DNA from: Aneurinibacillus thermoaerophilus
Lineage (GTDB): Bacteria; Bacillota; Bacilli; Aneurinibacillales; Aneurinibacillaceae
Direction of reading: 5' to 3'
Length of the DNA: 46,331 bases
Assembly: GCF_900099925.1 (NCBI RefSeq)
Contig: NZ_FNDE01000031.1
Span: 1-46,331 of the forward strand
Positions within the stretch are counted from its first letter, which is position 1. Each line of letters begins with the position of its first letter. The notes beneath the pieces were generated by a model, which saw nothing but the letters and a program-made list of their open reading frames with translations, did not search any database and was not told the origin of the DNA. Positions 26,459 through 34,987 of this stretch are shown piece after piece. The translations under genes were made by a program, and so were the position numbers.

Positions 26459-26487
26459 ATTATATAGTATGTCCGGCAAATAAGCAA
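26459..26487 (-). promoter_or_regulatory. Sigma-A promoter of the pheST T-box operon
   Basis: On the minus strand: TTGCTT (26487-26482), a 17-bp spacer and a perfect TATAAT (26464-26459). The start site near 26452 gives a leader of about 315 nt to the pheS GTG. Confidence 0.75.
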
Positions 26488-26623
26488 GGGTGCAAAAATT
26501 ACACTCATGATTTTTTTCCTATCTTAATAGTGATTTTTGTCATATACTATATATATATCTTTTTTAAAAAAAGTATTTATGTATCAGTAAAAGATAGGAA
26601 ATTTGGAGGGAAGGGAGAAGCAC

Positions 26624-27340
26624 ATGAACCGACTAGAAACAATCCTTTATGACAAAAAATTCTCGTGTGCCCACTGCGGACATAACTTTACCAGCAAGAA
26701 AACGCGTCTGCGCCGCAGCCATCCTTACAAGCGCGATCCCGACTTCTGCGAATACTATGAAGAGCAGTCGGAAAATCCTATTCTATATCATGTTGTTGTC
26801 TGTCCGCGCTGCGGCTACTCATTCAACGACCAGTTCCGCAAAAAAGTGCCACAACAAATCGCACAGCTTATCGAAGAAAAAATCACCGCTAACTGGACGC
26901 AGAAAGATTATACAGGCATTCGCACGATTCCGGAGGCGATCGTCACTTACAAACTTGCGATTTTCACAGCCAATGTCTGCAAAGAGCCACATTGTGTTAT
27001 CGCTGGACTCTGTCTGCGTCTCGCCTGGCTATACCGTTATCTGAAGCATACAGAAAACGAACGCCGCTTCCTCAAGCTTGCCCTAAGCGAGTATGAGGCT
27101 TCCTATGAGCGGGGAGACTACGTGAGTACAAGCCTATCCGAAATCCGCTTAACATACCTGATTGGCGAACTACACCGTCAGCTCGACAATTACGCTAAAG
27201 CGCTTTACTATTTTTCCAAAGTTGTCGAACATCCGCTTCGGGCAAATGAACCGCAAACGGTACGCATGGCCCGTGATCAGTGGCAAAATATGCGGGAAAA
27301 GATGAAGCAGCAGGAAAAAAAAGTAAACAATAAAACGTAA
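26624..27340 (+). CDS. DUF2225 protein with two zinc-knuckle CxxC pairs
   Basis: A 238-aa protein of unknown function. The N-terminal zinc-ribbon-like part has CAHCGHNF and, 45 residues on, CPRCGYSFNDQF, with FCEYYEE between them. The remaining 150 residues are helical and TPR-like, with repeated Tyr/Leu pairs (ALYYFSKVVEHPLRA). The ATG 26624 lies six bases from a GGAGGGAAGGGAG site; the frame opens seven codons earlier at a TTG that forms part of that ribosome site. Such proteins often appear near spore-former housekeeping genes. It is convergent with the RNA methylase, with 15 bp between. Confidence 0.82.
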   Translation: MNRLETILYDKKFSCAHCGHNFTSKKTRLRRSHPYKRDPDFCEYYEEQSENPILYHVVVCPRCGYSFNDQFRKKVPQQIAQLIEEKITANWTQKDYTGIRTIPEAIVTYKLAIFTANVCKEPHCVIAGLCLRLAWLYRYLKHTENERRFLKLALSEYEASYERGDYVSTSLSEIRLTYLIGELHRQLDNYAKALYYFSKVVEHPLRANEPQTVRMARDQWQNMREKMKQQEKKVNNKT

Positions 27341-27355
27341 AGAAAGGGGACGCTT

Positions 27356-28144
27356 CTATTGCCTACGTTGCCTCACTGCCTCATACATAAGAACCGAGCC
27401 TGCGATAGCAGCATTTAATGATTCAGCCTTTCCGTAAATCGGAATGATCACGTTCTGATCCGCCAATGCGAGCACCTCATCCGAAACCCCGCTTCCCTCG
27501 TTTCCTATAACTAAAATGGCCGCTCCCCTATAAGATACATCAGTGTACGGCTTCGCCTCCCGCAGGCTTGTTCCAATAATCCGCAATTCTGGCTGTTGCT
27601 GCTTTGCTCGTTCTATGAACTGCGGCAAAGACTCCCGCCATACTGGAAGATGGAACAGCGAACCCATCGTTGCACGGAGCGTTTTGCTATTATACAGATC
27701 GGCGCTTCCCTCTCCGAGAATAACGCCATTAAAACCGGCGGCGTCCGCCGTACGGATAAGCGTGCCGACATTTCCCGGATCCTGCAGCTTGTCCAACGCA
27801 AGCCACAATCCGCCATTCTGAAGCATATCAGGTTTGTTCTCCCTTATCTTCGCCACAGCTATAATACCCTGCGGCGTTTTTGTTTCCGCCACCTTTTCCA
27901 ATACCGGACGCGTGACATAGGTAAGGGAAAGCTGTCTGGCGCGCTGAAAGATAGCAAGCCATTCCGGGATATCCAGCCCTTCTTCAAGCAATATCGCCTC
28001 CAGCTGCGCACCCGCAAGGCAAGCTTCCTCCACAAGATGCAAACCTTCCAGCAAAAAAAGGCCTGTTTTTTCCCTTTCTTTGCGCGTATGTAATTTCGCC
28101 CACTGCTTTATACGTGGGTTTTGTACCGATGAAATGACTTCCAT
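27356..28144 (-). CDS. ysgA: SpoU/TrmH-family RNA 2'-O-methyltransferase, YsgA-like
   Basis: A 262-aa SAM-dependent methylase with the SPOUT knot. The N-terminal substrate-binding domain (about 1-95) begins MEVISSVQNPRIKQWAKLHT. The conserved motifs are LDKLQDPGNVGTLIRTADAAG (motif 1), VIGNEGSGVSDEVL (motif 2) and IPIYGKAESLNAAIAGSVLMYE (motif 3). The target is probably 23S rRNA or tRNA. It starts 17 bp after ktrC on the same strand. In B. subtilis ysgA lies next to pheS; here DUF2225 and the T-box are in between. Confidence 0.9.
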   Translation of the reverse strand: MEVISSVQNPRIKQWAKLHTRKEREKTGLFLLEGLHLVEEACLAGAQLEAILLEEGLDIPEWLAIFQRARQLSLTYVTRPVLEKVAETKTPQGIIAVAKIRENKPDMLQNGGLWLALDKLQDPGNVGTLIRTADAAGFNGVILGEGSADLYNSKTLRATMGSLFHLPVWRESLPQFIERAKQQQPELRIIGTSLREAKPYTDVSYRGAAILVIGNEGSGVSDEVLALADQNVIIPIYGKAESLNAAIAGSVLMYEAVRQRRQ

Positions 28145-28161
28145 TTATGAACTCCTATCCA

Positions 28162-28818
28162 TTAGGACTCTTCCTCAAACTTTTTCAAATCGTCGTTATG
28201 TCCGATCACGATTAAAACATCGCCCTCTTTAATAGAGTCGGACGCGCTCGGGGCAATGTTAAACGAATTGCCGCTCTTGATTGCCATAACGTTCACACCG
28301 AACTTCGCGCGAATATCTAGCTCCTGCAAGCTTTTGCCGTCCATCTTTTCAGGGGCTGCCACTTCAGCGATACTATAATCTTCTGCCAGTTCCACAAAAT
28401 CAAGTACGTTCGGCGAAACTAAGTTGTGAGCCAACCGTAACCCCATATCTCGTTCCGGGAATACGACGCGGTCTGCGCCTACTTTGTACAACACCTGTCC
28501 ATGGCGCTCATTCTGAGCTTTAGCTACGATCATTTTAACGCCCATCTCTTTGAGAATAAGCGTGGTTAAAATACTCGCCTGAATGTCCGCTCCAATCGCC
28601 ACTACAACAACATCAAAGTTGCGGATACCGACTTCACGCAGCGCCTGCTCGTCCGTTGAATCGGCCTGAACCGCATGCGTCGCAATATTAATGTGATCTT
28701 GAATGCGCTCCTCGTTTTCGTCAATGACCATGACGTCATATCCCATGTTGTAGAGCGCTTGGGCCACACTGGCGCCAAATCGCCCCATCCCAATTACCGC
28801 GTAAGATTGACCCGCCAT
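28162..28818 (-). CDS. ktrC: Potassium-channel regulatory RCK subunit, KtrA/KtrC type
   Basis: A 218-aa cytoplasmic ring subunit gating a Ktr potassium transporter. The RCK_N domain (about 1-125) has the nucleotide motif YAVIGMGRFGASVAQAL followed by MVIDENEERI. The RCK_C domain (about 135-218) binds c-di-AMP in known members and has SIAEVAAPEKMDGKSL. The start is ATG 28818 with AAAGGGTGG five bases upstream. The membrane subunit (KtrD/KtrB) is not in this window. Likely co-transcribed with ysgA. Confidence 0.88.
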   Translation of the reverse strand: MAGQSYAVIGMGRFGASVAQALYNMGYDVMVIDENEERIQDHINIATHAVQADSTDEQALREVGIRNFDVVVVAIGADIQASILTTLILKEMGVKMIVAKAQNERHGQVLYKVGADRVVFPERDMGLRLAHNLVSPNVLDFVELAEDYSIAEVAAPEKMDGKSLQELDIRAKFGVNVMAIKSGNSFNIAPSASDSIKEGDVLIVIGHNDDLKKFEEES

Positions 28819-28953
28819 AAATTCCACCCTTTCTCTAATTCGTCCTTTATTATAACATTCTCCTTCTATTGTTTTCGAGAGGGATGAAAATAAAACATTC
28901 CGGTGAAACTACAAAACGAATCTATTTTTATCTCGGTAGGGAGTGTGAATAAC

Positions 28954-29169
28954 ATGAATATTTCCGACCTTGATTTGCGTGCAGCGATTATGCATAATAT
29001 GCATGGTTCTTCTAAGGAGGACGTGCGGCACACGATCGTGGACGCTATCAGCAGCCGTGAGGAAAAGACGCTGCCGGGATTGGGCGTTCTTTTTGAACTG
29101 GTATGGCAGCAAGCGAACGAGCAAGAAAAAGAAAAAATGATTGAAGCGATTTACCAACAGGTGCAATGA
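28954..29169 (+). CDS. sspI: Small acid-soluble spore protein SspI
   Basis: A 71-aa minor SASP packed in the spore core. The sequence MNISDLDLRAAIMHNMHGSS and the acidic/Gln-rich end (QEKEKMIEAIYQQVQ) match the family closely. The ATG 28954 lies after GGGAGTG; the frame opens 17 codons upstream without a ribosome site. It shows that the host sporulates. I could not find a convincing sigma-G promoter. The position beside ysgA matches B. subtilis. Confidence 0.92.
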   Translation: MNISDLDLRAAIMHNMHGSSKEDVRHTIVDAISSREEKTLPGLGVLFELVWQQANEQEKEKMIEAIYQQVQ

Positions 29170-29170
29170 G

Positions 29171-29205
29171 AAAAAAGGGGTGTCCCAAGTGATGGGGCAC
29201 CCTTT
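29171..29205. terminator. Bidirectional terminator between sspI and ysdC
   Basis: Arms AAAGGGGTGTCCC and GGGGCACCCTTT pair with two small mismatches around a 7-nt loop. The plus strand ends in TTT, and the minus strand in six Ts, so both convergent genes may use it. Confidence 0.7.
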
Positions 29206-29300
29206 CGCGTTAACACATATACGCATAGAAAAGCAATAAGCAATCTATATATTGTATTCTGTTTGGGATTAATCCCCCTTTTGAAACCGCCTCGTTTTGC

Positions 29301-30380
29301 TTAATATTCCTGACGTTTAATTTTTTCAACAGTGTCTTGATCAAGTTTTTTGATGACTTCAACAATAAGTTTGACCGCATTATCGATATCATCGCGGTGC
29401 AGGATAGCAGCATGGCTGTGAATGTAGCGGGTAGCAATACCAATCACGACCGAAGGTACGCCTCTGCCGTTCAAATGCATGCGACCGGCATCTGTGCCAC
29501 CGCGTGCCATGGCATCATATTGAAACGGGATATTGTGCTCTTCCGCTGTCTCTACAACCAGCTTGCGCAGGCTCGGGTGTCCGATCATAGAGGCATCGTA
29601 TAGCAAAATCTGTGGCCCTTCACCAATTTTGGACATCGCTTCAGATTCTTTTACTCCTGGCGTATCTCCCGCAATGCCAACATCAACCGCAAACGCGATA
29701 TCCGGATTTACTGCATAAACGGATGTTTGAGCGCCGCGTAAACCGACTTCTTCTTGAACTGTTCCCACGCCATATACTGTGTTCGGATGATCAACTCCTT
29801 GTAGCTGCTGTAGCGTCTGAATCGCCATAGCGATACCAACGCGGTTATCCCATGCTTTTGCCATCATTAACTTCGGATTTTTCATAACGGTGAACGGACA
29901 AATCGGAACGACCGTATCACCTGGACGGACGCCGAATTCTTCGGCTTCTTCTTTGCTGGAAGCGCCAATATCAATGAACATATCCTTGATTTCCACTGGT
30001 TTTTTGCGCGCTTCCGGCGGCAAAATATGGGGTGGAATCGAGCCAATAACACCTTCAATTATGCCGTTGCGCGTTTGCACAGCAACCCGCTGAGCCAGCA
30101 TCACCTGTTCCCACCAGCCCCCGAGCGGTTGAAACTTCAGAAATCCTTTGTCCGTTATCATCGTAACCATAAAGCCGACTTCATCCAGGTGTCCGGCTAC
30201 CATAATCTTTGGCCCCTTGTTTCCTTTACGCGCCAATAAACTTCCCAAGTTATCCGTTGTTACTTCATCCGCATACGTCTCTATATATTTGCGCATCACT
30301 TCGCGCACCGCGCGCTCATGACCCGGCACACCCGGTGTTTCAGTCAATTCTTTATACATCGCTAACATTTTGTCTTCCAT
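29301..30380 (-). CDS. ysdC: M42-family metallo-aminopeptidase, YsdC-like
   Basis: A 359-aa cytosolic dodecameric peptidase of the TET/glutamyl-aminopeptidase group. Metal ligands are visible in [11 protein letters not shown] (His), KAWDNRVG (Asp), [11 protein letters not shown] (Glu pair, with the first Glu as base), VDVG (Asp) and [15 protein letters not shown] (His). A PDZ-like insertion lies near 70-165. The start at 30380 follows GGAGGA; the frame extends 27 codons upstream without a ribosome site. In B. subtilis it adjoins ysdB; here ysdB is 4.7 kb away, with sigma and radical SAM genes in between. Confidence 0.93.
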   Translation of the reverse strand: MEDKMLAMYKELTETPGVPGHERAVREVMRKYIETYADEVTTDNLGSLLARKGNKGPKIMVAGHLDEVGFMVTMITDKGFLKFQPLGGWWEQVMLAQRVAVQTRNGIIEGVIGSIPPHILPPEARKKPVEIKDMFIDIGASSKEEAEEFGVRPGDTVVPICPFTVMKNPKLMMAKAWDNRVGIAMAIQTLQQLQGVDHPNTVYGVGTVQEEVGLRGAQTSVYAVNPDIAFAVDVGIAGDTPGVKESEAMSKIGEGPQILLYDASMIGHPSLRKLVVETAEEHNIPFQYDAMARGGTDAGRMHLNGRGVPSVVIGIATRYIHSHAAILHRDDIDNAVKLIVEVIKKLDQDTVEKIKRQEY

Positions 30381-30488
30381 AATCATTCCTCCATTCCTTC
30401 GTTTGCGCATACAATCCAAGCTTTCCCTTTCTTCATCCATATTATCGCACAATTTCAACACATACTAAAAGATAAAGGAGGAATGAAA

Positions 30489-30866
30489 TTGGCAAAACGT
30501 GTGTTTTTTAACTTTTTGTATAAAGTTGTGTTATTTCCGGGCGTTCTTTATCTCTTGTCTGTCACTTTTCCTTCTCAGTTAATGTTCGAAAACATCAATC
30601 ACTGGCTGGACGTTAGCCTGCTGCTGCTTGTCATTGGGCTGATAGCGGATGAAGTTGTGCTCGGCATATACGGTATCTACAAAGCAACACTGCAAGGTAC
30701 TTTAGCGATAGCAGTTATCGTCTATCTATCCGGTTGGCTATTCCCGCAGAGCAAAATTACGCTACTCGGAGGCGTTATAGCTGGAATTTCCCTCGGAACG
30801 GTAGAGCTTATTATGCATAGGTATATCCGCGTCAACCAGAAAAAACATAAACGCAAAAACTCCTAA
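30489..30866 (+). CDS. DUF2512 membrane protein, YndM-like
   Basis: A 125-aa four-segment membrane protein of unknown function (hydrophobic runs at about 16-29, 46-60, 70-87, 92-110) with a basic C-terminal tail KKHKRKNS. I chose TTG 30489: AAAGGAGG lies seven bases upstream, while the ATG 30483 sits only one base from that site. DUF2512 proteins occur mostly in spore formers. It is divergent from the M42 peptidase gene and has no clear operon partner. Confidence 0.75.
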   Translation: MAKRVFFNFLYKVVLFPGVLYLLSVTFPSQLMFENINHWLDVSLLLLVIGLIADEVVLGIYGIYKATLQGTLAIAVIVYLSGWLFPQSKITLLGGVIAGISLGTVELIMHRYIRVNQKKHKRKNS

Positions 30867-30926
30867 CATCCAGCCTTCTTCTTTCGACAGAACACACAAA
30901 AATTTTTCTGCAAAAGAACGAATAAT

Positions 30927-30955
30927 TTAACAAAATTCTGATAGTTATTTAATAT
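30927..30955 (+). promoter_or_regulatory. Candidate promoter of the DUF378 gene
   Basis: TTAACA (30927-30932), a 17-bp spacer and TAATAT (30950-30955) in an AT-rich stretch upstream of the ATG at 31028. Confidence 0.45.
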
Positions 30956-31027
30956 ACAGAGTTCTCATCTTTCAATTCCTACGCAGAAACGTTCACTGCC
31001 AAAAATCAAACGGAAAGAGGGATTGGT

Positions 31028-31234
31028 ATGAACACTCTGTTAAAAATTGCTCTTGTTCTGGTGATTATTGGCGCGCTTAACTGGGGACTCGTAGGCTTTT
31101 TTCAATTCGACTTGATAGCTGCAATCTTCGGCGGACAGGGTACAATCATTTCCCGTATCATTTACTCCCTGATAGGACTAAGCGGACTATATACCATTAC
31201 ACTCTTGTTTACGTCTGAAAAAGCGAGGATGTAG
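31028..31234 (+). CDS. DUF378 small membrane protein, YuzA-like
   Basis: 68 aa with two membrane segments (about 4-22 and 42-60). It has the DUF378 signature VIIGALNWGLVGFFQFDLIAA, in which a conserved NWGL turn links helix to loop. Function is unknown. The ATG has AGAGGGA upstream. It stands alone, followed within 35 bp by the palindrome described below, which probably serves as terminator. Confidence 0.85.
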   Translation: MNTLLKIALVLVIIGALNWGLVGFFQFDLIAAIFGGQGTIISRIIYSLIGLSGLYTITLLFTSEKARM

Positions 31235-31265
31235 ATAAACCGCATTGAAATTTCCCCCGTATTTC

Positions 31266-31317
31266 AAAGGGGCTGTACCAAAAGTCATGAAAAATGACTA
31301 ATTGGGACAGCCCCTTT
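31266..31317. repeat. 52-bp imperfect palindrome resembling paired IS ends, possible terminator
   Basis: Arms AAAGGGGCTGT (31266-31276) and ACAGCCCCTTT (31307-31317) pair perfectly. The pairing continues inward through CC/GG and AAGTCAT/ATGACT. Each arm begins GGGGCTGT(A/C)CCAA, the kind of terminal repeat seen at the ends of several Bacillota IS elements, here head to head with almost nothing between. It also fits a terminator for DUF378. Confidence 0.55.
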
Positions 31318-31358
31318 GTTGCATTGCTGACGTACTAGTAATTATTTTGTTTCTACTG

Positions 31359-31378
31359 TCACATTTTAGCATATGTGA
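31359..31378. promoter_or_regulatory. Palindromic candidate operator upstream of the ECF sigma gene
   Basis: A perfect TCACAT / ATGTGA dyad separated by 8 bp, 32 bp before the sigma-factor start. The binding protein is unknown, and a chance dyad cannot be excluded. Confidence 0.35.
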
Positions 31379-31409
31379 TTCGTTATATAGGGTGAAGGGG
31401 GTGAGCGGT

Positions 31410-32003
31410 TTGGATGACAATACTCTACGTCAGATTATCGCTGACATATTGGAGGGGAATACCGAAAAGTTCGAGAAAATCATGCAATTATACCAAAAAC
31501 CGATTTTTCTTTATTGTTATCATATGCTAGGCAATTATGCTGAAGCCGAGGACAGCGGACAAGAAGTATTTTTGAATGCATTTCGCTCTTTGAATAAGTA
31601 CAACCCGGCTATACCGTTCGGCACTTGGTTGTATAAAATTGCCTATAATCAATGTATTGATGTGATTCGTAAGCGAAAACTTGCAAAATATCTCCCCTTT
31701 TTTTATCAGGATGAGAAGGAGAATAAACATGTAGATTTACAGATTGAAGCCAATTATTTTGATGAATACATACAACAGGCGATGTCAAAATTATCGGCAG
31801 AAGAGCGGAACTTGTTAATTTTACGTTGTGTTGAGGATAAAAGTTATGAAGAAATTAGCCTTATTCTTAATCAAAACAACGCTACTCTTCGAAAAAAATA
31901 CGAGCGTTCAGCTGCAAAATTCCGTAAGCACTATGCTCAAGTGAAGGGAGTGAAACCGTATGACATTGGACAAGGATCAGGATTTAAGAGAACTTTTTCA
32001 TGA
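31410..32003 (+). CDS. ECF-type RNA polymerase sigma factor
   Basis: About 197 aa with the two ECF regions. Sigma-2 is at about 12-78 (FEKIMQLYQKPIFLYCYHML, then IPFGTWLYKIAYNQCIDVIRKRK), and sigma-4 is at about 115-170 (SKLSAEERNLLILRCVEDKS, then ILNQNNATLRKKYERS as the recognition helix). I chose TTG 31410, with AAGGGGG eight bases upstream; GTG 31401 is an alternative. The 3' end overlaps the next gene by 44 bp, so the two are coupled. Codons are noticeably more A/T-ending than in flanking genes, and an IS-end-like palindrome lies just upstream. Acquisition by transfer is plausible. Confidence 0.85.
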   Translation: MDDNTLRQIIADILEGNTEKFEKIMQLYQKPIFLYCYHMLGNYAEAEDSGQEVFLNAFRSLNKYNPAIPFGTWLYKIAYNQCIDVIRKRKLAKYLPFFYQDEKENKHVDLQIEANYFDEYIQQAMSKLSAEERNLLILRCVEDKSYEEISLILNQNNATLRKKYERSAAKFRKHYAQVKGVKPYDIGQGSGFKRTFS

Positions 32004-32895
32004 CCTACAGCTTCCCGATGTTGACTTGACTGGAAAAGTGATGGAGAAGTTGTATGCTGAGCAGAAAAAAAAGGAGCGATTTTTTGTGAAATATAAAGTG
32101 AGTGTAATGGTAGTGGCAGGAATGCTTTTGACGGTATCTTCAGCTTTTGCTTTTAGCTATCAGACATTGACCAACAAGCAAGGTAAAGTTGTTTTTGAGG
32201 AGAAAACACTGGAAGAGGCAAACTATACCTCGCCTTCATTGGATGAACAACTCCGCGCGCTAAAAGCTAGAGATTTTGCGAACAAGGTGTTAAAAGCGGG
32301 GACAGCCGGTGTCTTTTATGTCGTCTCGAACATTCCAGATATGAAAACGTACACCTTAGACAAACCTCTAACCTTTACCGACGTGTCCGCACTCCGCACC
32401 AAAATGAAAGGGCAATCGGTCAAAATTTTTGACAGTTTGCCAGGAAAGCACAACTTCGAACATGCAACGGTCTTCTTTACCCCAATTACTGACGTGAATC
32501 CTCCTACCCCGAAAGAACAGACGGCTATAGCAGAAAAGCTGCGGAAACAGGCAGAGGAATCGAAACAAGAATATGCGATGCTGCCGGTGGAGATGTCGAA
32601 AGATCATTGGCGGATCCTTAGCACATATAAAAAAGGCGGGAGTGCTATACAAGTTGCAATGTCCAGAACAAGTGGAAAAGAGACTTTTCTCGTTCATAAA
32701 GAGTGGGGCTCAAAGCGGGAAAAATTTGTTGTAAAGGGAGTAGAAATGATATATACAGACTTCGGTACAGGACACAATATCCAATGGATTTATGACGTTC
32801 CAAACAGTACGCATACGATTCGATACCATATCGAAACAGGAAAACAAATAAACAAAAAAGACTTGATTAAAATCGCCGAATCGTATCTGGATTAA
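31960..32895 (+). CDS. Membrane-anchored partner of the ECF sigma, DUF4367-like C-terminus
   Basis: A 311-aa protein: a short cytoplasmic N-terminus (about 1-46), one membrane segment (about 48-66, VSVMVVAGMLLTVSSAFAFS) and an extracytoplasmic domain. The end of that domain, IQWIYDVPNSTHTIRYHIET followed by KKDLIKIAESYL, looks like DUF4367. Overlap with the sigma gene marks it as the likely anti-sigma factor. No zinc anti-sigma motif (HxxxCxxC) is visible, so binding would be through another fold. Codon use is AT-rich like its partner. The outside domain may sense an envelope signal; the signal is unknown. Confidence 0.75.
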   Translation: MTLDKDQDLRELFHDLQLPDVDLTGKVMEKLYAEQKKKERFFVKYKVSVMVVAGMLLTVSSAFAFSYQTLTNKQGKVVFEEKTLEEANYTSPSLDEQLRALKARDFANKVLKAGTAGVFYVVSNIPDMKTYTLDKPLTFTDVSALRTKMKGQSVKIFDSLPGKHNFEHATVFFTPITDVNPPTPKEQTAIAEKLRKQAEESKQEYAMLPVEMSKDHWRILSTYKKGGSAIQVAMSRTSGKETFLVHKEWGSKREKFVVKGVEMIYTDFGTGHNIQWIYDVPNSTHTIRYHIETGKQINKKDLIKIAESYLD

Positions 32896-33024
32896 TCGAT
32901 TGATGCATACGAAAAGGACCGCTCTGCTATGAACTTAAAAAAGTTAGCTACCTGTCTCTGGAAGTCAGGTGGAACGAAGCGTAAGTTTCCTATTTTTTCT
33001 TTGTTTTTTCATCAAAAAGTACAA

Positions 33025-33059
33025 AAACTCCCTTAGCAGTGTAATTTGCAAGGGAGTTT
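33025..33059 (+). terminator. First of two tandem terminators after the sigma operon
   Basis: A perfect 10-bp inverted repeat (AAACTCCCTT / AAGGGAGTTT) with a 15-nt loop; the T tract is short. Confidence 0.55.
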
Positions 33060-33071
33060 GTCTTCAGTCTG

Positions 33072-33103
33072 AGACCTGCCGCTCTTTTTGGCAGGTCTTT
33101 TTT
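33072..33103 (+). terminator. Second, stronger terminator after the sigma operon
   Basis: A 9-bp stem AGACCTGCC / GGCAGGTCT with a 9-nt loop, followed by six Ts. Confidence 0.88.
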
Positions 33104-33120
33104 ACGGTCGTTTCCATGTG

Positions 33121-33145
33121 GAAAAAGGCGGGCGGCAACGCCCGC
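33121..33145 (-). terminator. Terminator after the radical SAM gene
   Basis: Minus-strand GCGGGCG-TTGC-CGCCCGC is followed by CTTTTTCC, about 20 bp past the radical SAM stop codon. Confidence 0.75.
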
Positions 33146-33164
33146 GAGATTTTCATACTGTCAT

Positions 33165-34934
33165 TTATTTAACAGATCCCATGTTTACTTCTCGCATCGG
33201 AACATAGTAAGTGTCGGGGCGCTCGCGCTCTTCCGGATTATAATAAACGATTAGCAACGTTTCCTCTTCTTTGATTTCACCTGTTTGCAAATATGTGTTC
33301 ATATTGAACGGTAAAATCTCCAGCATCGTATGTTTATGAAGCAATTTCTCGTCAAGCCCGCGCACCACAAACGCTTCTCCGGCAAGTTCTGGACGCTGGG
33401 CGAGCAACTTCATCAAGCGGGAATGTTCCGATTTCCCGACTTCGTATTTCCACCATGTTTTACGTGGTTTATACTTATAATTCATAAAGAAATCGTACTT
33501 CATCAAACCTTCGATTATCGGCAGTTTTTCTGTGCCGCGCTCACGCAAAAACATGTGCAAACGAGTGAATAAATCCTCAAGCTGATGCCCAATACGCGCC
33601 CAACCTTTTGATTCCCAAAAATTACCGAATTCTTGAAAGAAATCAAACGGCGAAGCAAACTCCCGTTCAATAAGATACAGTAACGTGCGATCCATGCGGT
33701 GCGCGTTCCAATATTTTTCTAATACATCTTCTACCCGTTTAATCCGGACAATGTCGGAAAACGGCAGAATACGGTTCTCCAAAATTTCATAAGGCGCATG
33801 ATCCATATACTTGTATTCATACTTATCCGCATTTAACCGCATTCCCGTGCCGCGCAACATCTTCAAAAACCCAAGCTGCAATTCTTCCGGACGCAACGCA
33901 AACACATCATTGAACGTTTTACGGAATGACAGGTAATCTTCTTCCGGCAAACCTGCAATTAAATCAAGGTGCTGAGCAATTTTGCCACTTTCTCGAATCT
34001 TGGTCACGGTACGCGCTAACTTGGTGAAATTTTGCCGACGTTTTACAATTTCATTCGTTACGTCATTAGTCGATTGAACACCGATTTCAAAGCGAAAGAT
34101 ACCGGGCGGCGCCTGTTCGGCCAAATAATCGAGCACTTCCGGGCGCATGATATCGGCGGTGATTTCAAACTGGAATACACAGCCGCCATGATTTTCAATT
34201 AAAAACTGAAAAATTTCCATCGCGTAGTCACGCTTGATGTTAAACGTCCGGTCAACAAATTTAATCAGCTTTGCGCCGTTTTTAATTAAATGCAGCAAAT
34301 CTCGTTTTGTCCGCTCAATATCAAAATAGCGCACACCTACTTCAATGCTTGACAGGCAAAATTGGCAAGAAAACGGACATCCCCGGCTTGTTTCAAAATA
34401 CGTGACACGGTTTTTAAGATTCGGAATGTCTTCTTCAAAATAAAACGGAGACGGAATCCGATTCAAATCGAGCTTTGGACGCGGCGGGTTGATAATAACT
34501 TCCTGACCTTTGCGGTATGCAAGCCCATATACGAAATGGTATTTTTGCTCTCCCTGAATTTCTGAAAGCAGGTGGTGGAACGTTTCTTCCCCCTCGCCAA
34601 CAACAATAAAATCAACTTCCTGTAAGCGATTCATCCAATAGTCGACATCATACGATACTTCCGGTCCGCCAAGCACAATTTTTACATCTGGCATGATCTT
34701 TCTCAGCATAGAAATAACTTTAATCGTCTCTTCGATGTTCCAGATATAACAGGAAAAGCCAATTACATCCGGCTGGCGCTGGAATAAATCAGACACGATG
34801 TTCATTGCCGGGTCTTTGATCGTATATTCAACGAGCTCCACTTTAAAGTCGTTCTGACAAAATGCCTTCAAATAGCGAAGTGCCAACGAGGTATGGATAT
34901 ATTTCGCGTTCAATGTTGTTATAAGCACATTCAT
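33165..34934 (-). CDS. B12-binding-domain radical SAM protein with DUF4080 C-terminus
   Basis: A 589-aa protein. The N-terminal cobalamin-binding-like domain (about 1-140) has IGFSCYIWN and VLGGPEVSYD. The radical SAM core (about 170-400) has the cluster-binding motif RGCPFSCQFCLSS (CxxxCxxC), plus FVDRTFN and IAGLPEED. A C-terminal DUF4080-type domain (about 420-589) follows. The canonical DxHxxG cobalamin-ligand motif is not obvious, as in many members of this group, so cobalamin use is uncertain. Substrate is unknown. It is alone on its strand and divergent from ysdB. Confidence 0.88.
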   Translation of the reverse strand: MNVLITTLNAKYIHTSLALRYLKAFCQNDFKVELVEYTIKDPAMNIVSDLFQRQPDVIGFSCYIWNIEETIKVISMLRKIMPDVKIVLGGPEVSYDVDYWMNRLQEVDFIVVGEGEETFHHLLSEIQGEQKYHFVYGLAYRKGQEVIINPPRPKLDLNRIPSPFYFEEDIPNLKNRVTYFETSRGCPFSCQFCLSSIEVGVRYFDIERTKRDLLHLIKNGAKLIKFVDRTFNIKRDYAMEIFQFLIENHGGCVFQFEITADIMRPEVLDYLAEQAPPGIFRFEIGVQSTNDVTNEIVKRRQNFTKLARTVTKIRESGKIAQHLDLIAGLPEEDYLSFRKTFNDVFALRPEELQLGFLKMLRGTGMRLNADKYEYKYMDHAPYEILENRILPFSDIVRIKRVEDVLEKYWNAHRMDRTLLYLIEREFASPFDFFQEFGNFWESKGWARIGHQLEDLFTRLHMFLRERGTEKLPIIEGLMKYDFFMNYKYKPRKTWWKYEVGKSEHSRLMKLLAQRPELAGEAFVVRGLDEKLLHKHTMLEILPFNMNTYLQTGEIKEEETLLIVYYNPEERERPDTYYVPMREVNMGSVK

Positions 34935-34987
34935 GAATAAGCTCCCTCATCATTCATAAATTTCTGTGTGATAGTATAGCATTTTTT

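Noticed and set aside
28860-28950. Sigma-G promoter for sspI
   Set aside because: TGAAAA followed by AAACTA has poor matches and the wrong spacing; nothing better was found.
32930-33034. Possible 35-codon ORF starting MNLKKLATCLWKS
   Set aside because: The AAAGGA site is ten bases away, the sequence runs into a terminator stem and the composition is not protein-like beyond the first residues.
33165-34934. Radical SAM protein as a natural-product maturation enzyme
   Set aside because: No precursor peptide, transporter or other biosynthetic gene is adjacent; the B12-binding/DUF4080 architecture is widespread and its substrate unknown.
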